Below are positions 54,467 to 63,470 of a DNA stretch of 64,000 nt, in pieces. Positions within the stretch are counted from its first letter, which is position 1; every line of letters begins with the position of its first letter. The DNA lies in contig NZ_CP135921.1 of the NCBI RefSeq assembly GCF_032397745.1, forward strand, positions 620,001 to 684,000, in the 5' to 3' direction. Made by a program: the position numbers and the translations under genes. This DNA is from Bradyrhizobium prioriisuperbiae (lineage in GTDB: Bacteria > Pseudomonadota > Alphaproteobacteria > Rhizobiales > Xanthobacteraceae). The notes under the pieces were generated by a model, which was not told the origin of the DNA, searched no databases, and saw only the letters and a program-made list of their open reading frames with translations.

Positions 54467-54479
54467 GGCTGAGGCGGTC

Positions 54480-54905
54480 ATGAGTGATCCGGCAATCGTC
54501 GTTCCAGACCAGCCCGGTGAAACCGACCGCAAAGCCATTGTCGAGGCCTTGGTCGCCTTCAACGACAAGGCCGCCGGACCATCCGGTTTTCAACCGCTCG
54601 CCGTTTTGATTCAAGATCCGGTGACCGCCGCAACGCTGGGCGGGCTGTGGGGCAAAATCGTTTACGACTGGCTGTTCGTCGAGCTGCTGGTGGTGCCCGA
54701 ACAATTCAGGGGCAAGCGAATCGGCGCGCAGATCCTGGCCCGCGCCGAAGAGATCGCTCAAGCGCGCGGATGCGTCGGCGTCTGGCTCGACACTTACGCC
54801 TTCCAGGCACCGGGCTTCTACGACAAGCTCGGCTACGAGGTTTTCGGCAGCCTCGAGGATCATCCACGCGGCTCGCAGCGGCTCTTTCTCCGGAAGCGCT
54901 TGTAA
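54480..54905 (+). CDS. GNAT family N-acetyltransferase
   Basis: 141 residues. The acetyl-CoA-binding motif A is LVVPEQFRGKRIGAQILARA (about residues 72-91; consensus Q-x-x-G-x-G/A), followed by the motif B LDTYAFQAPGFYDKLGYEVF, a common form in small-molecule N-acetyltransferases. Substrate unknown. The ATG at 54480 is preferred to the in-frame codon at 54432, which lies inside the ybjN gene. It is likely cotranscribed with ybjN and followed after 89 bases by proC. Confidence 0.88.
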   Translation: MSDPAIVVPDQPGETDRKAIVEALVAFNDKAAGPSGFQPLAVLIQDPVTAATLGGLWGKIVYDWLFVELLVVPEQFRGKRIGAQILARAEEIAQARGCVGVWLDTYAFQAPGFYDKLGYEVFGSLEDHPRGSQRLFLRKRL

Positions 54906-54994
54906 GATCGCGAACTTCCATCGCAGGTTGGGATATAGACAGAGCGGCCCCGTCCGATGCTATGGTCGCCCGAGATCGTATCAGGACATGTTCA

Positions 54995-55831
54995 ATGACA
55001 GCGACGACCGCCTCTAACACACTTCTAAAGCTTTCCGGTACACTTGCGCTCGCAGGCGCCGGCAAGATGGGCGGTGCGATGCTGACGGGCTGGCTCGCGC
55101 AGGGGCTCGATCCGAAACGTGTGGTCGTCATCGACCCCCATATCTCCGACGAGATCCGCGCGACCGCCGGCCGGGGCGTACGGCTGAATCCGGCTGCGGA
55201 TAAAACCGGCCCCGTTGCCGTCCTTGTGCTAGCGGTGAAGCCACAGATGTTTCGCGAGGCGGGCGCCGCTCTGCGGTCGCTGGTCGGTCCCGGCACCCTC
55301 GTGGTGTCGATCATGGCAGGCACCACCATCGCATCGATCACCGACGTCTGCGGCGGCGCGGTGGTCCGCGCGATGCCGAACACGCCGGCCGCGATCGGCC
55401 GCGGCATCACGGTGGCAGTGCCGGCACCAGCCGTGACCGCCGAACAGCGCGCCATCACTGATGCGCTGCTGCGCGCCACCGGCTCGGTGGAATGGGTTGA
55501 CAATGAGACGCTGATCGATGCGGTGACCGCCGTATCGGGCTCGGGACCCGCCTATGTGTTCCTGCTGGCGGAGGAACTGGCGCGTGCCGGTGTCGCCGCC
55601 GGCCTGCCCGCAGCGCTGGCCGCCAGGCTCGCGCGCGAGACCGTGTCCGGCTCGGGCGAGTTGCTGCACCGCTCGGATCTCGACGCCGCAGTGCTCAGGC
55701 AGAACGTGACCTCGCCGGGCGGCACCACCGCCGCCGCGCTCGGCGTGCTGATGGGACCGGACGGGCTCAAGGAATTGATGACCCGCGCCGTCGCCGCGGC
55801 AACAAAACGCTCGAAGGAATTGGCGGGTTAA
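54995..55831 (+). CDS. proC: Pyrroline-5-carboxylate reductase
   Basis: 278 residues. The Rossmann motif GAGKMGGAMLTGWL is near the N-terminus, VRAMPNTPAAIGRGIT follows, and the C-terminal P5CR signature is VSGSGPAYVFLLAEEL with LRQNVTSPGGTTAAAL. It makes proline from pyrroline-5-carboxylate with NAD(P)H. The ATG at 54995 has AGGA nine bases upstream. Its stop overlaps the convergent kinase stop by three bases. Confidence 0.95.
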   Translation: MTATTASNTLLKLSGTLALAGAGKMGGAMLTGWLAQGLDPKRVVVIDPHISDEIRATAGRGVRLNPAADKTGPVAVLVLAVKPQMFREAGAALRSLVGPGTLVVSIMAGTTIASITDVCGGAVVRAMPNTPAAIGRGITVAVPAPAVTAEQRAITDALLRATGSVEWVDNETLIDAVTAVSGSGPAYVFLLAEELARAGVAAGLPAALAARLARETVSGSGELLHRSDLDAAVLRQNVTSPGGTTAAALGVLMGPDGLKELMTRAVAAATKRSKELAG

Positions 55832-57216
55832 ACCGGAATCCGCACCGTCGCGCGCAAGCCACCGAGCGGACTGTCGCCCAGCATGATGTCGCCACCGTGA
55901 GTGCGGGCGATGTCGCGGGCGATCGCAAGCCCAAGGCCGGTGCCGCCTTCATCCTGGTTGCGCGCATCGTCGAGCCGCAGGAATGGCTTGAACACTTCCT
56001 CGCGCATGCCCGGTGGAATCCCGGGGCCATCGTCGTCCACGGTGACGCTGAGATAGCGATGATCGCGATGGCCGGTGATGGAAATCGCATCGGCATAACG
56101 CGCCGCGTTCGACACCAGATTTGCGAGGCAGCGCTTGAAGGCAGCGGGCTTCACCGTCACGGTCGGGTGGCCGTGGAACACGACGGTGGCGGCATGGCCA
56201 TGCCGCTCGGCATCGCTGCGCAATTCCTCCAACGCCGCCTGCATGTCGGTGGGCTGCGCCTGCTCGCCGCTGTCGCCGCGGGCAAACGCGAGATACGCCT
56301 CGAGCATGCCGTTCATTTCATCGACATCCTTGCGCATCGCCTCGACTTCCGGGCTGTCGCCGATCAGCGCCAGCTCGAGCTTGAAGCGGGTCAGGATGGT
56401 GCGCAAATCGTGCGAGACGCCCGCCAGCATCGCGGTGCGCTGCTCGATGCTGCGCTCGATGCGGGTCCGCATTTCGAAGAACGCCTGCGCCGCACGGCGG
56501 ACTTCGCGCGCGCCGCGCGGGCGGAAATCCGGCTGCTCGCGGCCCTTGCCGAAACTCTCGGCGGCATCCGCCAGCCGCAGGATCGGCTTGATCTGGTTGC
56601 GCAGAAACAGCACCGCGACGATCAGCAGGATCGAGGAGGTGCCGAGCATCCAGAAGATGAAGATCTCCGAGTTCGACGCATAGGCGGCGCTGCGCCGGGC
56701 GAAGATCCGCATGATGGTGTCGTCGAGCTTAATGCGGATTTCGACCAGCGAGGATTTGCCGACAGTATCGATCCAGAATGGCTTGCCGATCTGCTGGCTG
56801 AGCTGCACCGACAAGGTCTGGTCCAACAGCGAGAAGAACGGCTTCGGCCCGGGCGGCGGCATATCGCCGACGGGCAGGAAATCGACCACGAGCTGCAGCC
56901 GCTCCTGGGCGATCCGGCGCAGCTGGGTGCGATCCTTGTCCTGCGGGTAGACCTTGTAGATTTCGATCAGCGCCGCGATGTCCTGCACCACCGCCGCCGA
57001 CAGATGCCGCGTCACCGTGTTCCAGTGCCGCTCCATGAACACGAAAGCGACCACCGACTGCAGGATCACCATCGGCACAATGATGATCAGAAGCGCGCGG
57101 GCATAGAGGCCCTTGGGCATCCAGTTCTTGAACGTGCTGCCCATCCAGCCGCTGGCATCCGACACCCGCTGCGAGGCGGTGCGGATCAGGGTCAGGCCGG
57201 TGTCGATGGTGCTCAT
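55828..57216 (-). CDS. Membrane sensor histidine kinase (EnvZ-like)
   Basis: 462 residues. Two membrane helices (LLIIIVPMVILQSVVAFVFM and FWMLGTSSILLIVAVLFL) flank a periplasmic sensor, then come a HAMP linker, the H-box GVSHDLRTILTRFKLELA and a HATPase with NLVSNAARYADAI, DDGPGIP and GGTGLGLAIARDIA, all intact. The isoleucine after DLRT is unusual but known in EnvZ-like kinases. The frame starts at a TTG (57231), but the ATG at 57216 is the better start, 20 bases behind the response regulator. It is the third gene of MarR-regulator-kinase and overlaps the proC stop. Confidence 0.93.
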   Translation of the reverse strand: MSTIDTGLTLIRTASQRVSDASGWMGSTFKNWMPKGLYARALLIIIVPMVILQSVVAFVFMERHWNTVTRHLSAAVVQDIAALIEIYKVYPQDKDRTQLRRIAQERLQLVVDFLPVGDMPPPGPKPFFSLLDQTLSVQLSQQIGKPFWIDTVGKSSLVEIRIKLDDTIMRIFARRSAAYASNSEIFIFWMLGTSSILLIVAVLFLRNQIKPILRLADAAESFGKGREQPDFRPRGAREVRRAAQAFFEMRTRIERSIEQRTAMLAGVSHDLRTILTRFKLELALIGDSPEVEAMRKDVDEMNGMLEAYLAFARGDSGEQAQPTDMQAALEELRSDAERHGHAATVVFHGHPTVTVKPAAFKRCLANLVSNAARYADAISITGHRDHRYLSVTVDDDGPGIPPGMREEVFKPFLRLDDARNQDEGGTGLGLAIARDIARTHGGDIMLGDSPLGGLRATVRIPV

Positions 57217-57235
57217 GTCTGTCGGTCGCAATCGA

Positions 57236-57979
57236 TCAAGGCGATGCCACCAGCCGATACCCGATCCCGCGCACCGCCTGCAGGAACAGCGGATTGGCCG
57301 GGTCGCGCTCGATCTTGCGGCGCAGGCGGTTGATCTGCACGTCGACAGCGCGTTCGTTGACCGAACCGCCGCCGGTGAGCGCGCCGCGCGGCACGGTTTC
57401 GCCCGGTTGCGCCGCGAGGATGCGCAGCATCTCGCGCTCGCGATCGGTCAACTTCAGGATCTCGTCGCCCTGGCGCAACTCGCCGCGATCGAGATGATAA
57501 ACGTAGGGCCCGAAGGCCACTTCCTCGACCACCTGCGCGGGCACAGGCGCCGCGCGCTTGAGGATATTGGCGATCCGCAGCACCAGTTCGCGCGGCTCGA
57601 ACGGCTTGGCCACATAGTCGTCGGCGCCGATCTGCAGGCCCTCGATCCGCGCTTCGGCCTCGGCTCGCGCGGTCAGCATGATGATCGGGACCGGCGAGGT
57701 CGCACGCAGCGAGCGCGCCAGATCGAACCCGGTTTCGCCGGGCATCATCACGTCCAGGATCAGGAGATCGAAATGCAGGCCGGCCAATTTGGAGCGAGCG
57801 TCGGCCGCACTCATCGCCGTGGTCACGCGGTAACCTTCATTGGCCAGAAACCGGGACAGCAGATCACGGATGCGGCGGTCGTCGTCGACCAGGAGAATGT
57901 GCGACGCATCGTCGGTCGGTTCGGGCCTTGCACTCGGAACGGTCGCTGCCGTCCGAGCCGATGTCGTCTGCATTGTCAT
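57236..57979 (-). CDS. OmpR/PhoB family response regulator
   Basis: 247 residues. The receiver domain has ILLVDDDRRIRDLLSRFL, the phosphorylation aspartate in LLILDVMMPGETG, and the lysine in DDYVAKPFEPREL. The C-terminal winged helix is LTDREREMLRILAAQPGE and VQINRLRRKIERDP. It is the partner of the downstream kinase (gap 20 bases). It is 8 bases behind the MarR gene, so the three form an operon. The signal and regulon are unknown. Confidence 0.94.
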   Translation of the reverse strand: MTMQTTSARTAATVPSARPEPTDDASHILLVDDDRRIRDLLSRFLANEGYRVTTAMSAADARSKLAGLHFDLLILDVMMPGETGFDLARSLRATSPVPIIMLTARAEAEARIEGLQIGADDYVAKPFEPRELVLRIANILKRAAPVPAQVVEEVAFGPYVYHLDRGELRQGDEILKLTDREREMLRILAAQPGETVPRGALTGGGSVNERAVDVQINRLRRKIERDPANPLFLQAVRGIGYRLVASP

Positions 57980-57987
57980 GATCCTTG

Positions 57988-58596
57988 CTATCTCGGCCCT
58001 GTCTTGCCGCCCGCGCCCGGCTTGGCGCCCACACCGAGAATGATTTCGAGCACCTTGTCCGGATCATGGCGATCGATCATCGCCCGCAGGAATTGCCGCA
58101 CCACCTCGGTATCATCGGTGCCGATCCCCTGCAGCGCCCGGTTGATCCGGTCGGTCTGCAACCCGGCAAGCTTTGCCACCAGCGCCTCGCCTTTCGGCGT
58201 GGCGAACAGCAGGCGCTGCCTGCGGTCACTGTCGCCCGACTTCTGCACGATATAATCCTCGTCGAGCAGCTGTTTAAGCACCCGCCCGAGCGATTGCTTG
58301 GTGATGCGCAACACATCGAGCAGATCGGCCACCTTCAGCCCGGGGTAGCGGGTGACGAAATGGACGACACGATGATGGGCGCGGCCGAACCCGAACGCCC
58401 GCAACACCTCGTCGGCATCCCCGACGAAATCCCGATACGCAAAAAACAACAGTTCGATGATGTCCCAGCGCAGCTCCGCCTCGCCGCCCGGCTGCGGTCC
58501 CGTGCTGCCGCTACGCGGCGCAGGCATGTCTGGTTTGAAATTTACGTCAGGCATATTGACATATTTTGGTTTCATTGTTACAAAAACATCGTTCAC
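57988..58596 (-). CDS. MarR family transcriptional regulator
   Basis: 202 residues. The winged helix is typical: FGFGRAHHRVVHFVTRYPGL, KVADLLDVLRITKQSLGRVL and DSDRRQRLLFATPKGEAL. The ~40-residue Pro/Gly-rich N-terminus is unusual and not conserved-looking. Start is uncertain: GTG 58596, ATG 58575 and ATG 58554 are in frame, none with a clear ribosome site, and a -10-like TAATAT just upstream of 58596 could make it leaderless. It heads the operon with the response regulator and kinase, divergent from ilvE. A plus-strand promoter overlaps its start. Confidence 0.9.
   Translation of the reverse strand: MNDVFVTMKPKYVNMPDVNFKPDMPAPRSGSTGPQPGGEAELRWDIIELLFFAYRDFVGDADEVLRAFGFGRAHHRVVHFVTRYPGLKVADLLDVLRITKQSLGRVLKQLLDEDYIVQKSGDSDRRQRLLFATPKGEALVAKLAGLQTDRINRALQGIGTDDTEVVRQFLRAMIDRHDPDKVLEIILGVGAKPGAGGKTGPR
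58556..58584 (+). promoter_or_regulatory. Sigma-70-type promoter, probably for ilvE
   Basis: TTGACA (58556-58561), 17 bases, TACAAA (58579-58584) on the plus strand. It lies within the start region of the MarR gene and about 240 bases before ilvE, so MarR binding to its own start region could affect both. Confidence 0.5.
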
Positions 58597-58823
58597 CGCG
58601 AAATATTAAACCATTTTGCCGGCCAACCGATGTGAAGCATCGCCGCACCCGACAAGAGGACCGACGGAAAACCTCCGATTTTCGGTCGTCCAACTGTCGG
58701 CTGGCGCTTCGCGAAACATACTGGACTTCGGGTGTTCCCGCAAAAGCGGGGAATGCCGGTCCAGAACCAAAACCACGGCCATGCGCCAATCACGCAGGAC
58801 CGCTCAAGACCGGGAGAAGAGCA

Positions 58824-59714
58824 ATGGGTGTGTCATACGACAAAATCGATGGTGTCATCTGGTATGATGGCAAGCTGGTGCCGTGGGGCGACGCCAATGT
58901 CCACGTCCTGACCCATGGCCTGCATTATGCCAGCGCCGTGTTTGAGGGCGAGCGGGCCTATGGCGGCCAGATCTTCAAAAGCACCGCCCACAGCGAACGG
59001 CTGAAACGCTCGGCCAACATCCTCGATTTCGAGATTCCGTGGTCGGTCGCCGAGATCGACGCCGCCAAGCACCTGGTGCTGGAAAAGAACGGCCTGCCCG
59101 ACGCCTATGTGCGGCCGGTGGCCTGGCGCGGCTCGGAGATGATGGGCGTCGCAGCGCAGTCCAACACCATCCACCTCGCAATCGCCTGCTGGTCGTGGCC
59201 GAGCTATTTCGATCCGGCGGAGCGGCTGAAGGGCATCCGGCTGGCACTCGCGGAGTACCGTCGTCCCGATCCGAAGACGATTCCCGCGCTGGCGAAGGCG
59301 GCAGGCCTCTACATGATCTGCACCATCTCCAAGCACAAGGCGGAGCGCCAAGGCTATGCCGACGCCATGATGCTGGACTGGGAGGGACGCGTCGCCGAGT
59401 GCACCGGCGCCAACATCTTCTTCATCAAGGATGGCAAGGTCCACACCCCGATCGCCGATTGCTTTTTGGCCGGCATCACCCGCCAGACCGTGATCGATCT
59501 GGCAAGGAAGCGCGGCATCGAGGTACTCGAGCGGCGCATCATGCCGGACGAACTGACCGGCTTCACCGAGTGCTTCATCACCGGCACCGCCGCCGAAGTC
59601 ACCCCCGTGTCGGAAATCGCCGACTGGAGGTTCACGCCGGCGGCCATCACCAAGCAGCTGATGGAGGACTACTCCGCCGAAGTGCAGCCGAAGGGCAACA
59701 AGGCGGCGGCATAA
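58824..59714 (+). CDS. ilvE: Branched-chain amino acid aminotransferase
   Basis: 296 residues, PLP-dependent fold type IV. The N-terminus IWYDGKLVPWGDANVHVLTH, the pyridoxal lysine in CTISKHKAERQGYADAMML and the class IV signature around ECTGANIFFIKDG with TGTAAEVTPVSEI are clear. It makes the last step of leucine, isoleucine and valine synthesis from the keto acids. The frame is open to 58566, but the ATG at 58824 has GGAG seven bases upstream. A terminator follows. Confidence 0.93.
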   Translation: MGVSYDKIDGVIWYDGKLVPWGDANVHVLTHGLHYASAVFEGERAYGGQIFKSTAHSERLKRSANILDFEIPWSVAEIDAAKHLVLEKNGLPDAYVRPVAWRGSEMMGVAAQSNTIHLAIACWSWPSYFDPAERLKGIRLALAEYRRPDPKTIPALAKAAGLYMICTISKHKAERQGYADAMMLDWEGRVAECTGANIFFIKDGKVHTPIADCFLAGITRQTVIDLARKRGIEVLERRIMPDELTGFTECFITGTAAEVTPVSEIADWRFTPAAITKQLMEDYSAEVQPKGNKAAA

Positions 59715-59743
59715 GCCATTCGCCTGAAACAGCGTCATTCGAA

Positions 59744-59770
59744 AACGCCGGGCTGATGAAGCCCGGCGTT
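59744..59770. terminator. Hairpin terminator behind ilvE
   Basis: Ten-base stem AACGCCGGGC (59744-59753) with GCCCGGCGTT (59761-59770), seven-base loop. On the minus strand TTTTC follows, so it better serves the convergent membrane-protein gene; on the plus strand it may still pause transcription. Confidence 0.7.
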
Positions 59771-59781
59771 TGCGCTTGAAG

Positions 59782-60162
59782 TTAGCGGCAGGCGAGAGGA
59801 TCTCGCGCCATAAGAGCCTGTTCCTGATACGCACGGCCGATGCTTGCGGCCATCAACAGGCAGAGCACGACGCAAATCACCGAAACACTCAAATTCAGAC
59901 GATTGCGGTAGCAGCGTCCGTTGATCACCGCACCGGCGCCATAGATCAGTAAGGCCGGAAGCGCGAACAGATAGACACCGATCGGACCATCGCAATCGAG
60001 TGCATCGATGCCCTGCGCCTTGTATTCATTCGGCGGCACCACTATCGCGAACAATGCGAGCGGCAATACCAGCAACAACACGCTAAACCCGAGCCAGCGG
60101 ATCAACTTGCGTCGCCCGGATCGTGCCGGCTGATATCTTTCGGGATCGGGCGACGAATCCAT
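59782..60162 (-). CDS. Small membrane protein of unknown function
   Basis: 126 residues. A basic, proline-containing N-terminus (SSPDPERYQPARSGRRKLIR) is followed by three hydrophobic segments: LGFSVLLLVLPLALFAIVV, GVYLFALPALLIYGAGAVI and LSVSVICVVLCLLMAASIG. The loop between the first two has one cysteine and acidic residues. No motif I recognise. It lies 17 bases behind the MATE gene, suggesting cotranscription. Confidence 0.7.
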   Translation of the reverse strand: MDSSPDPERYQPARSGRRKLIRWLGFSVLLLVLPLALFAIVVPPNEYKAQGIDALDCDGPIGVYLFALPALLIYGAGAVINGRCYRNRLNLSVSVICVVLCLLMAASIGRAYQEQALMARDPLACR

Positions 60163-60179
60163 CGGCTCTGCCGTATCCT

Positions 60180-61574
60180 TCAGCCCGCAGGCACCTGCTC
60201 AAGTCGGTCGCGCCGGGTCCAGCGCCGCAACATCAGACAGGCGACCACGACCAAGCCGACCGCCAGCCCGATCCAGATTCCCAATCCACCAAGACTGGTC
60301 CTGAAGGCCAGAATGGCGCTCAGCGACAGACCAATGACCCAATACCCCAATCCCGCATAGATCATCGGAACGCGGGTGTCCTGCAGACCGCGCAGCATGC
60401 CGGCGCCGACCACCTGCGCCCCATCCGCGATCTGGAACACCGCCGCGCAAATCAGAAATCCGATTGCGGTGTTGACCACGACGGCATTCGCCGGATCATC
60501 GATGTCGATGAAGGCGCTGACCAGAAGCCGCGGTGCGGCAATCATCAACACGCTCATCGCCGCCATGAACAGCACGCCGAGGCCGAATGCGCTCCATCCC
60601 GCACGGGTGATGCCGTCGTGATCGCCTGCACCACGCGCGAGACCAACCCGCACGGTCGCCGCCTGCCCAAGCCCGAGCGGCACCATGAAGGTTGCCGTCG
60701 CAATCTGGATTGCAATGGAATGGGCTGCGATCGCGGCGGTGCCGAACTGCCCCATCAGGAACACCGCGGCGTTGAACACCATGACCTCGAAGGCGATGGT
60801 GATGCCGATCGGGAGCCCAAGCCGCCACAGCGCGACCAGCCGCGGCCAGTCCGACCGCCACCAGCGCCCAAACAGGCGGTAGCGGCGAAACCTGGGGCCG
60901 AACGTCACCACCAGCGCCAGGCCGACGAACATGAAGGTGTTCGACAGCGCGGTCGCGATACCGGATCCGCGGAGCCCGAGCGCAGGCAAGCCGAGATGAC
61001 CGAACACCAGGGCCCAATTCGCAACGATATTGAACAGGATGGCCATGCCGGTGATCATCAGCGCCCACACCGGCCGCTCCAGCGCCGACACGAACGATCG
61101 CAGCGCAATATAGCCTAGCGCCGGAAGTAATCCCCACTGCAGCGCACGCACGAACGATTGCGCGGCGGCAGCGAGCTCCGGCTCCTGGCCGAACAGCAGC
61201 AGAATCGCCTCGCTGTGCCACAGCAACGCCCAGCACGGTACCGACACGATCACCGCCGACCACAATCCCTGGCGGAAGGTGCGCCGCACATCGCGGACAA
61301 CACTTCGCTTGCGTCCGATGGCACTCGCCATCATCGGCGAAGTCGCGACCACGAGGCCGATCGCGAACATCAGCAGACCCAAATAGAGATTGGCACCGAG
61401 TGTTCCGGCAGCGAGCGCGGAGGCGCCGAGCCGGCCAATCACGATCACATCGGTGGTGGTCAGCGCGGTCTGGGCGAGATTCGTGAGCACCAGCGGCCAG
61501 CCGAGCGCCAGCATCGCCCGGAATTCACCGAGCCAGGCATCGCGCGAAAACGCGCTTTGGCGGGCAACCAGCAT
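60180..61574 (-). CDS. MATE family efflux transporter
   Basis: 464 residues with twelve membrane segments in two halves of six. The first half is [20 protein letters not shown] and [19 protein letters not shown], and the second half repeats the plan ([40 protein letters not shown]). It is a Na+ or H+ coupled antiporter of the NorM/DinF type, exporting drugs or metabolites. A small membrane-protein gene follows after 17 bases. Confidence 0.93.
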   Translation of the reverse strand: MLVARQSAFSRDAWLGEFRAMLALGWPLVLTNLAQTALTTTDVIVIGRLGASALAAGTLGANLYLGLLMFAIGLVVATSPMMASAIGRKRSVVRDVRRTFRQGLWSAVIVSVPCWALLWHSEAILLLFGQEPELAAAAQSFVRALQWGLLPALGYIALRSFVSALERPVWALMITGMAILFNIVANWALVFGHLGLPALGLRGSGIATALSNTFMFVGLALVVTFGPRFRRYRLFGRWWRSDWPRLVALWRLGLPIGITIAFEVMVFNAAVFLMGQFGTAAIAAHSIAIQIATATFMVPLGLGQAATVRVGLARGAGDHDGITRAGWSAFGLGVLFMAAMSVLMIAAPRLLVSAFIDIDDPANAVVVNTAIGFLICAAVFQIADGAQVVGAGMLRGLQDTRVPMIYAGLGYWVIGLSLSAILAFRTSLGGLGIWIGLAVGLVVVACLMLRRWTRRDRLEQVPAG

Positions 61575-61761
61575 GAAGATTCAATCGTTCGCATTCGGGT
61601 CTGAAGCGGTGGTGCGACAGGCGTTGACATCGTTGTCGAACGCAGGCGCAGGTCGGGCGTTGATGGATGCCGCTGGATAAAGGCAGCGCGCGGATTTGAC
61701 CAGAGCCGCGGCTGCAAGACAGACATGAGGCGATGAGGGTCCGTGCGACGACGCGTCGCTG

Positions 61762-62742
61762 CTATCGGGCGGTACCTAGCGCAGACGCCGGCAGCCAGAA
61801 CACTTCGCCTTCCGAATCCTCGGTATCAAGCCAGAGCAGTGGCAAATGCGGGAACGCCTCTTCGACATTGTCGCGGCCCCGGCCGACTTCGCAGATCAAT
61901 CCGCCCTCTTCGGTGAGATAACGTCCCGCATCCGCCACAATCCGCCGCACGATGTCGAGACCGTCGGCACCGCCGTCGAAAGCGATCTTCGGTTCATGCC
62001 GGCATTCGCGCGGCAGGCTCGCCATGCCGTCGGCGTCGACATAGGGCGGGTTGGTGATGATCAGATCGTAGCGAACATCCTGGGGCAACGGCGCGAACAG
62101 ATCGCCGCGATAGAGCGTAACGGTTTGCCCAACGCCATGCTCGTCGACATTGCGGGCCGCCACCGCCAAGGCATCCTTGGAAATGTCGACGGCGTCGACG
62201 TCCGCAGCCGGGAAATGCCGGGCGGCGAGAATGGCAAGACAGCCTGAACCGGTACAGAGATCGAGCACCCGCTCCACCATTGCGGGATCGTCGATCAACG
62301 AGCCGTCGTCACCGCTGAAATGCGAGTCCAGCAGTTCACCGATGTAGGAGCGCGGCACGATCACCCGCTCGTCGACATAGAACGGCAGCCCGCGCATGTA
62401 GATCTTGTTGAGCAGATAGGCCGCCGGCTTGCGGGTGCGAACCCGCGCATCGATCAGCGCAAGAAGCGCGGCGCCTTCCGCCTTCGTCACCTGCGCCATG
62501 GCAAAGGTTTCGAATTGATCAAGCTGCAGGTGCAGCGTTTCGGAGACGATAAAGACCGCTTCCGCCACCGGATCGGGCGTGCCATGGGCGAACGCCAGCT
62601 TGGCCTCGTTGAAGCGGCTGACCGCGAAACGAACATAGTCCAGCAGCGTGGCGAGCTCGGATGCGGCAACCTTCGTGGTCGCCGCAGGAGACCGCTTTGC
62701 GGCGCCGGTGCGCCGCGTCGACGCTTTCGCCTTTTTCGCCAT
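61762..62742 (-). CDS. prmB: 50S ribosomal protein L3 N5-glutamine methyltransferase
   Basis: 326 residues. The SAM site is VLDLCTGSGCLAILAARHFP and the glutamine-methyltransferase signature NPPY is in LIITNPPYVDADGM. The substrate-recognition N-terminal helix bundle and the YFVDERVIVPRS-like segment (LPFYVDERVIVPRSYIGELL) fit PrmB, which methylates glutamine of ribosomal protein L3, rather than PrmC. The lysine- and alanine-rich first 20 residues (KKAKASTRRTGAAKRSPA) are an extension. Its ATG overlaps the moaE stop by one base (TGATG). Confidence 0.92.
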   Translation of the reverse strand: MAKKAKASTRRTGAAKRSPAATTKVAASELATLLDYVRFAVSRFNEAKLAFAHGTPDPVAEAVFIVSETLHLQLDQFETFAMAQVTKAEGAALLALIDARVRTRKPAAYLLNKIYMRGLPFYVDERVIVPRSYIGELLDSHFSGDDGSLIDDPAMVERVLDLCTGSGCLAILAARHFPAADVDAVDISKDALAVAARNVDEHGVGQTVTLYRGDLFAPLPQDVRYDLIITNPPYVDADGMASLPRECRHEPKIAFDGGADGLDIVRRIVADAGRYLTEEGGLICEVGRGRDNVEEAFPHLPLLWLDTEDSEGEVFWLPASALGTAR

Positions 62743-63212
62743 CAGGATTTGTCCCAGCGGGTGACGGCTTCGTCGTCACGATGATGGGTATCAACCCATG
62801 AAGACGCGCCTTGCGCACGTTCCTCGGATTTCCAGAATGGCGCGTTGGCCTTCAGATAGTCCATCAGGAATTCGGCACCCAGGAACGCCGCTTCGCGGTG
62901 TGCGGAGGCGGTCAGCACCAGCACGATGTTGTCGCCGGGCACGACGCGGCCGTAGCGATGAATCACGGTGACGCCGGTGAGCGGCCAGCGCGTGATGGCC
63001 TGGTCCACATGACGGCGGATCTCAGCCTCAGCCATGCCGGGATAATGCTCGAGCGTCAGCGCCGTGATGGCCTCGGGCCCCTCACTGCCGCGGCAAATGC
63101 CGCTGAAGGACACCACCGCGCCGATGTCGGTACGCCCCGCCGTCAGCGCCGCGATCTCTCGCGAGACGTCGAAATCGTCCGGCTGCAGGCGGATGGTGAC
63201 GGGAACGGTCAT
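62742..63212 (-). CDS. moaE: Molybdopterin synthase catalytic subunit
   Basis: 156 residues. The MoaE patterns are GAVVSFSGICRG (about residues 31-42), LTLEHYPGMAEAEI, VTVIHRYGRVVPGDNIVLVL, and the active-site lysine in APFWKSEERAQG. With MoaD it inserts two sulfurs into precursor Z to make molybdopterin. It is nine bases behind moaD and overlaps prmB by one base, inside pgsA-moaD-moaE-prmB. Confidence 0.96.
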   Translation of the reverse strand: MTVPVTIRLQPDDFDVSREIAALTAGRTDIGAVVSFSGICRGSEGPEAITALTLEHYPGMAEAEIRRHVDQAITRWPLTGVTVIHRYGRVVPGDNIVLVLTASAHREAAFLGAEFLMDYLKANAPFWKSEERAQGASSWVDTHHRDDEAVTRWDKS

Positions 63213-63221
63213 GGCTTTGTG

Positions 63222-63470
63222 TCAGCCGCCGGTCATCGGCGGAAAGAACGCGATCTCGCGGGCACCGGAGATCGTCGCATCCGGCTTCACATGGGTATGG
63301 TCGATGGCGGCGCGGATCACCGGCTTCTCGAACGCATGGGCATACTCTTCGCCGAGCCCTTTCAGCCACTGCATCAGTTCAGCCACGGTCCGCACCGACG
63401 CCGGTGGATCGATGATTTCTTCCGCCTTGCCCACGCGCTCCCGCACCCAGGCAAAATAGAGGACCTTCAT
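63222..63470 (-). CDS. moaD: Molybdopterin synthase sulfur-carrier subunit
   Basis: 82 residues, ubiquitin-like. It begins KVLYFAWVRERVGKAEEI and ends in the required diglycine (IAFFPPMTGG), whose C-terminus is thiocarboxylated by MoeB and donates sulfur to MoaE. The ATG at 63470 has AGGAGG seven bases upstream, so the longer in-frame start at 63551 is rejected. Its start overlaps the pgsA stop by four bases (ATGA). Confidence 0.95.
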   Translation of the reverse strand: MKVLYFAWVRERVGKAEEIIDPPASVRTVAELMQWLKGLGEEYAHAFEKPVIRAAIDHTHVKPDATISGAREIAFFPPMTGG

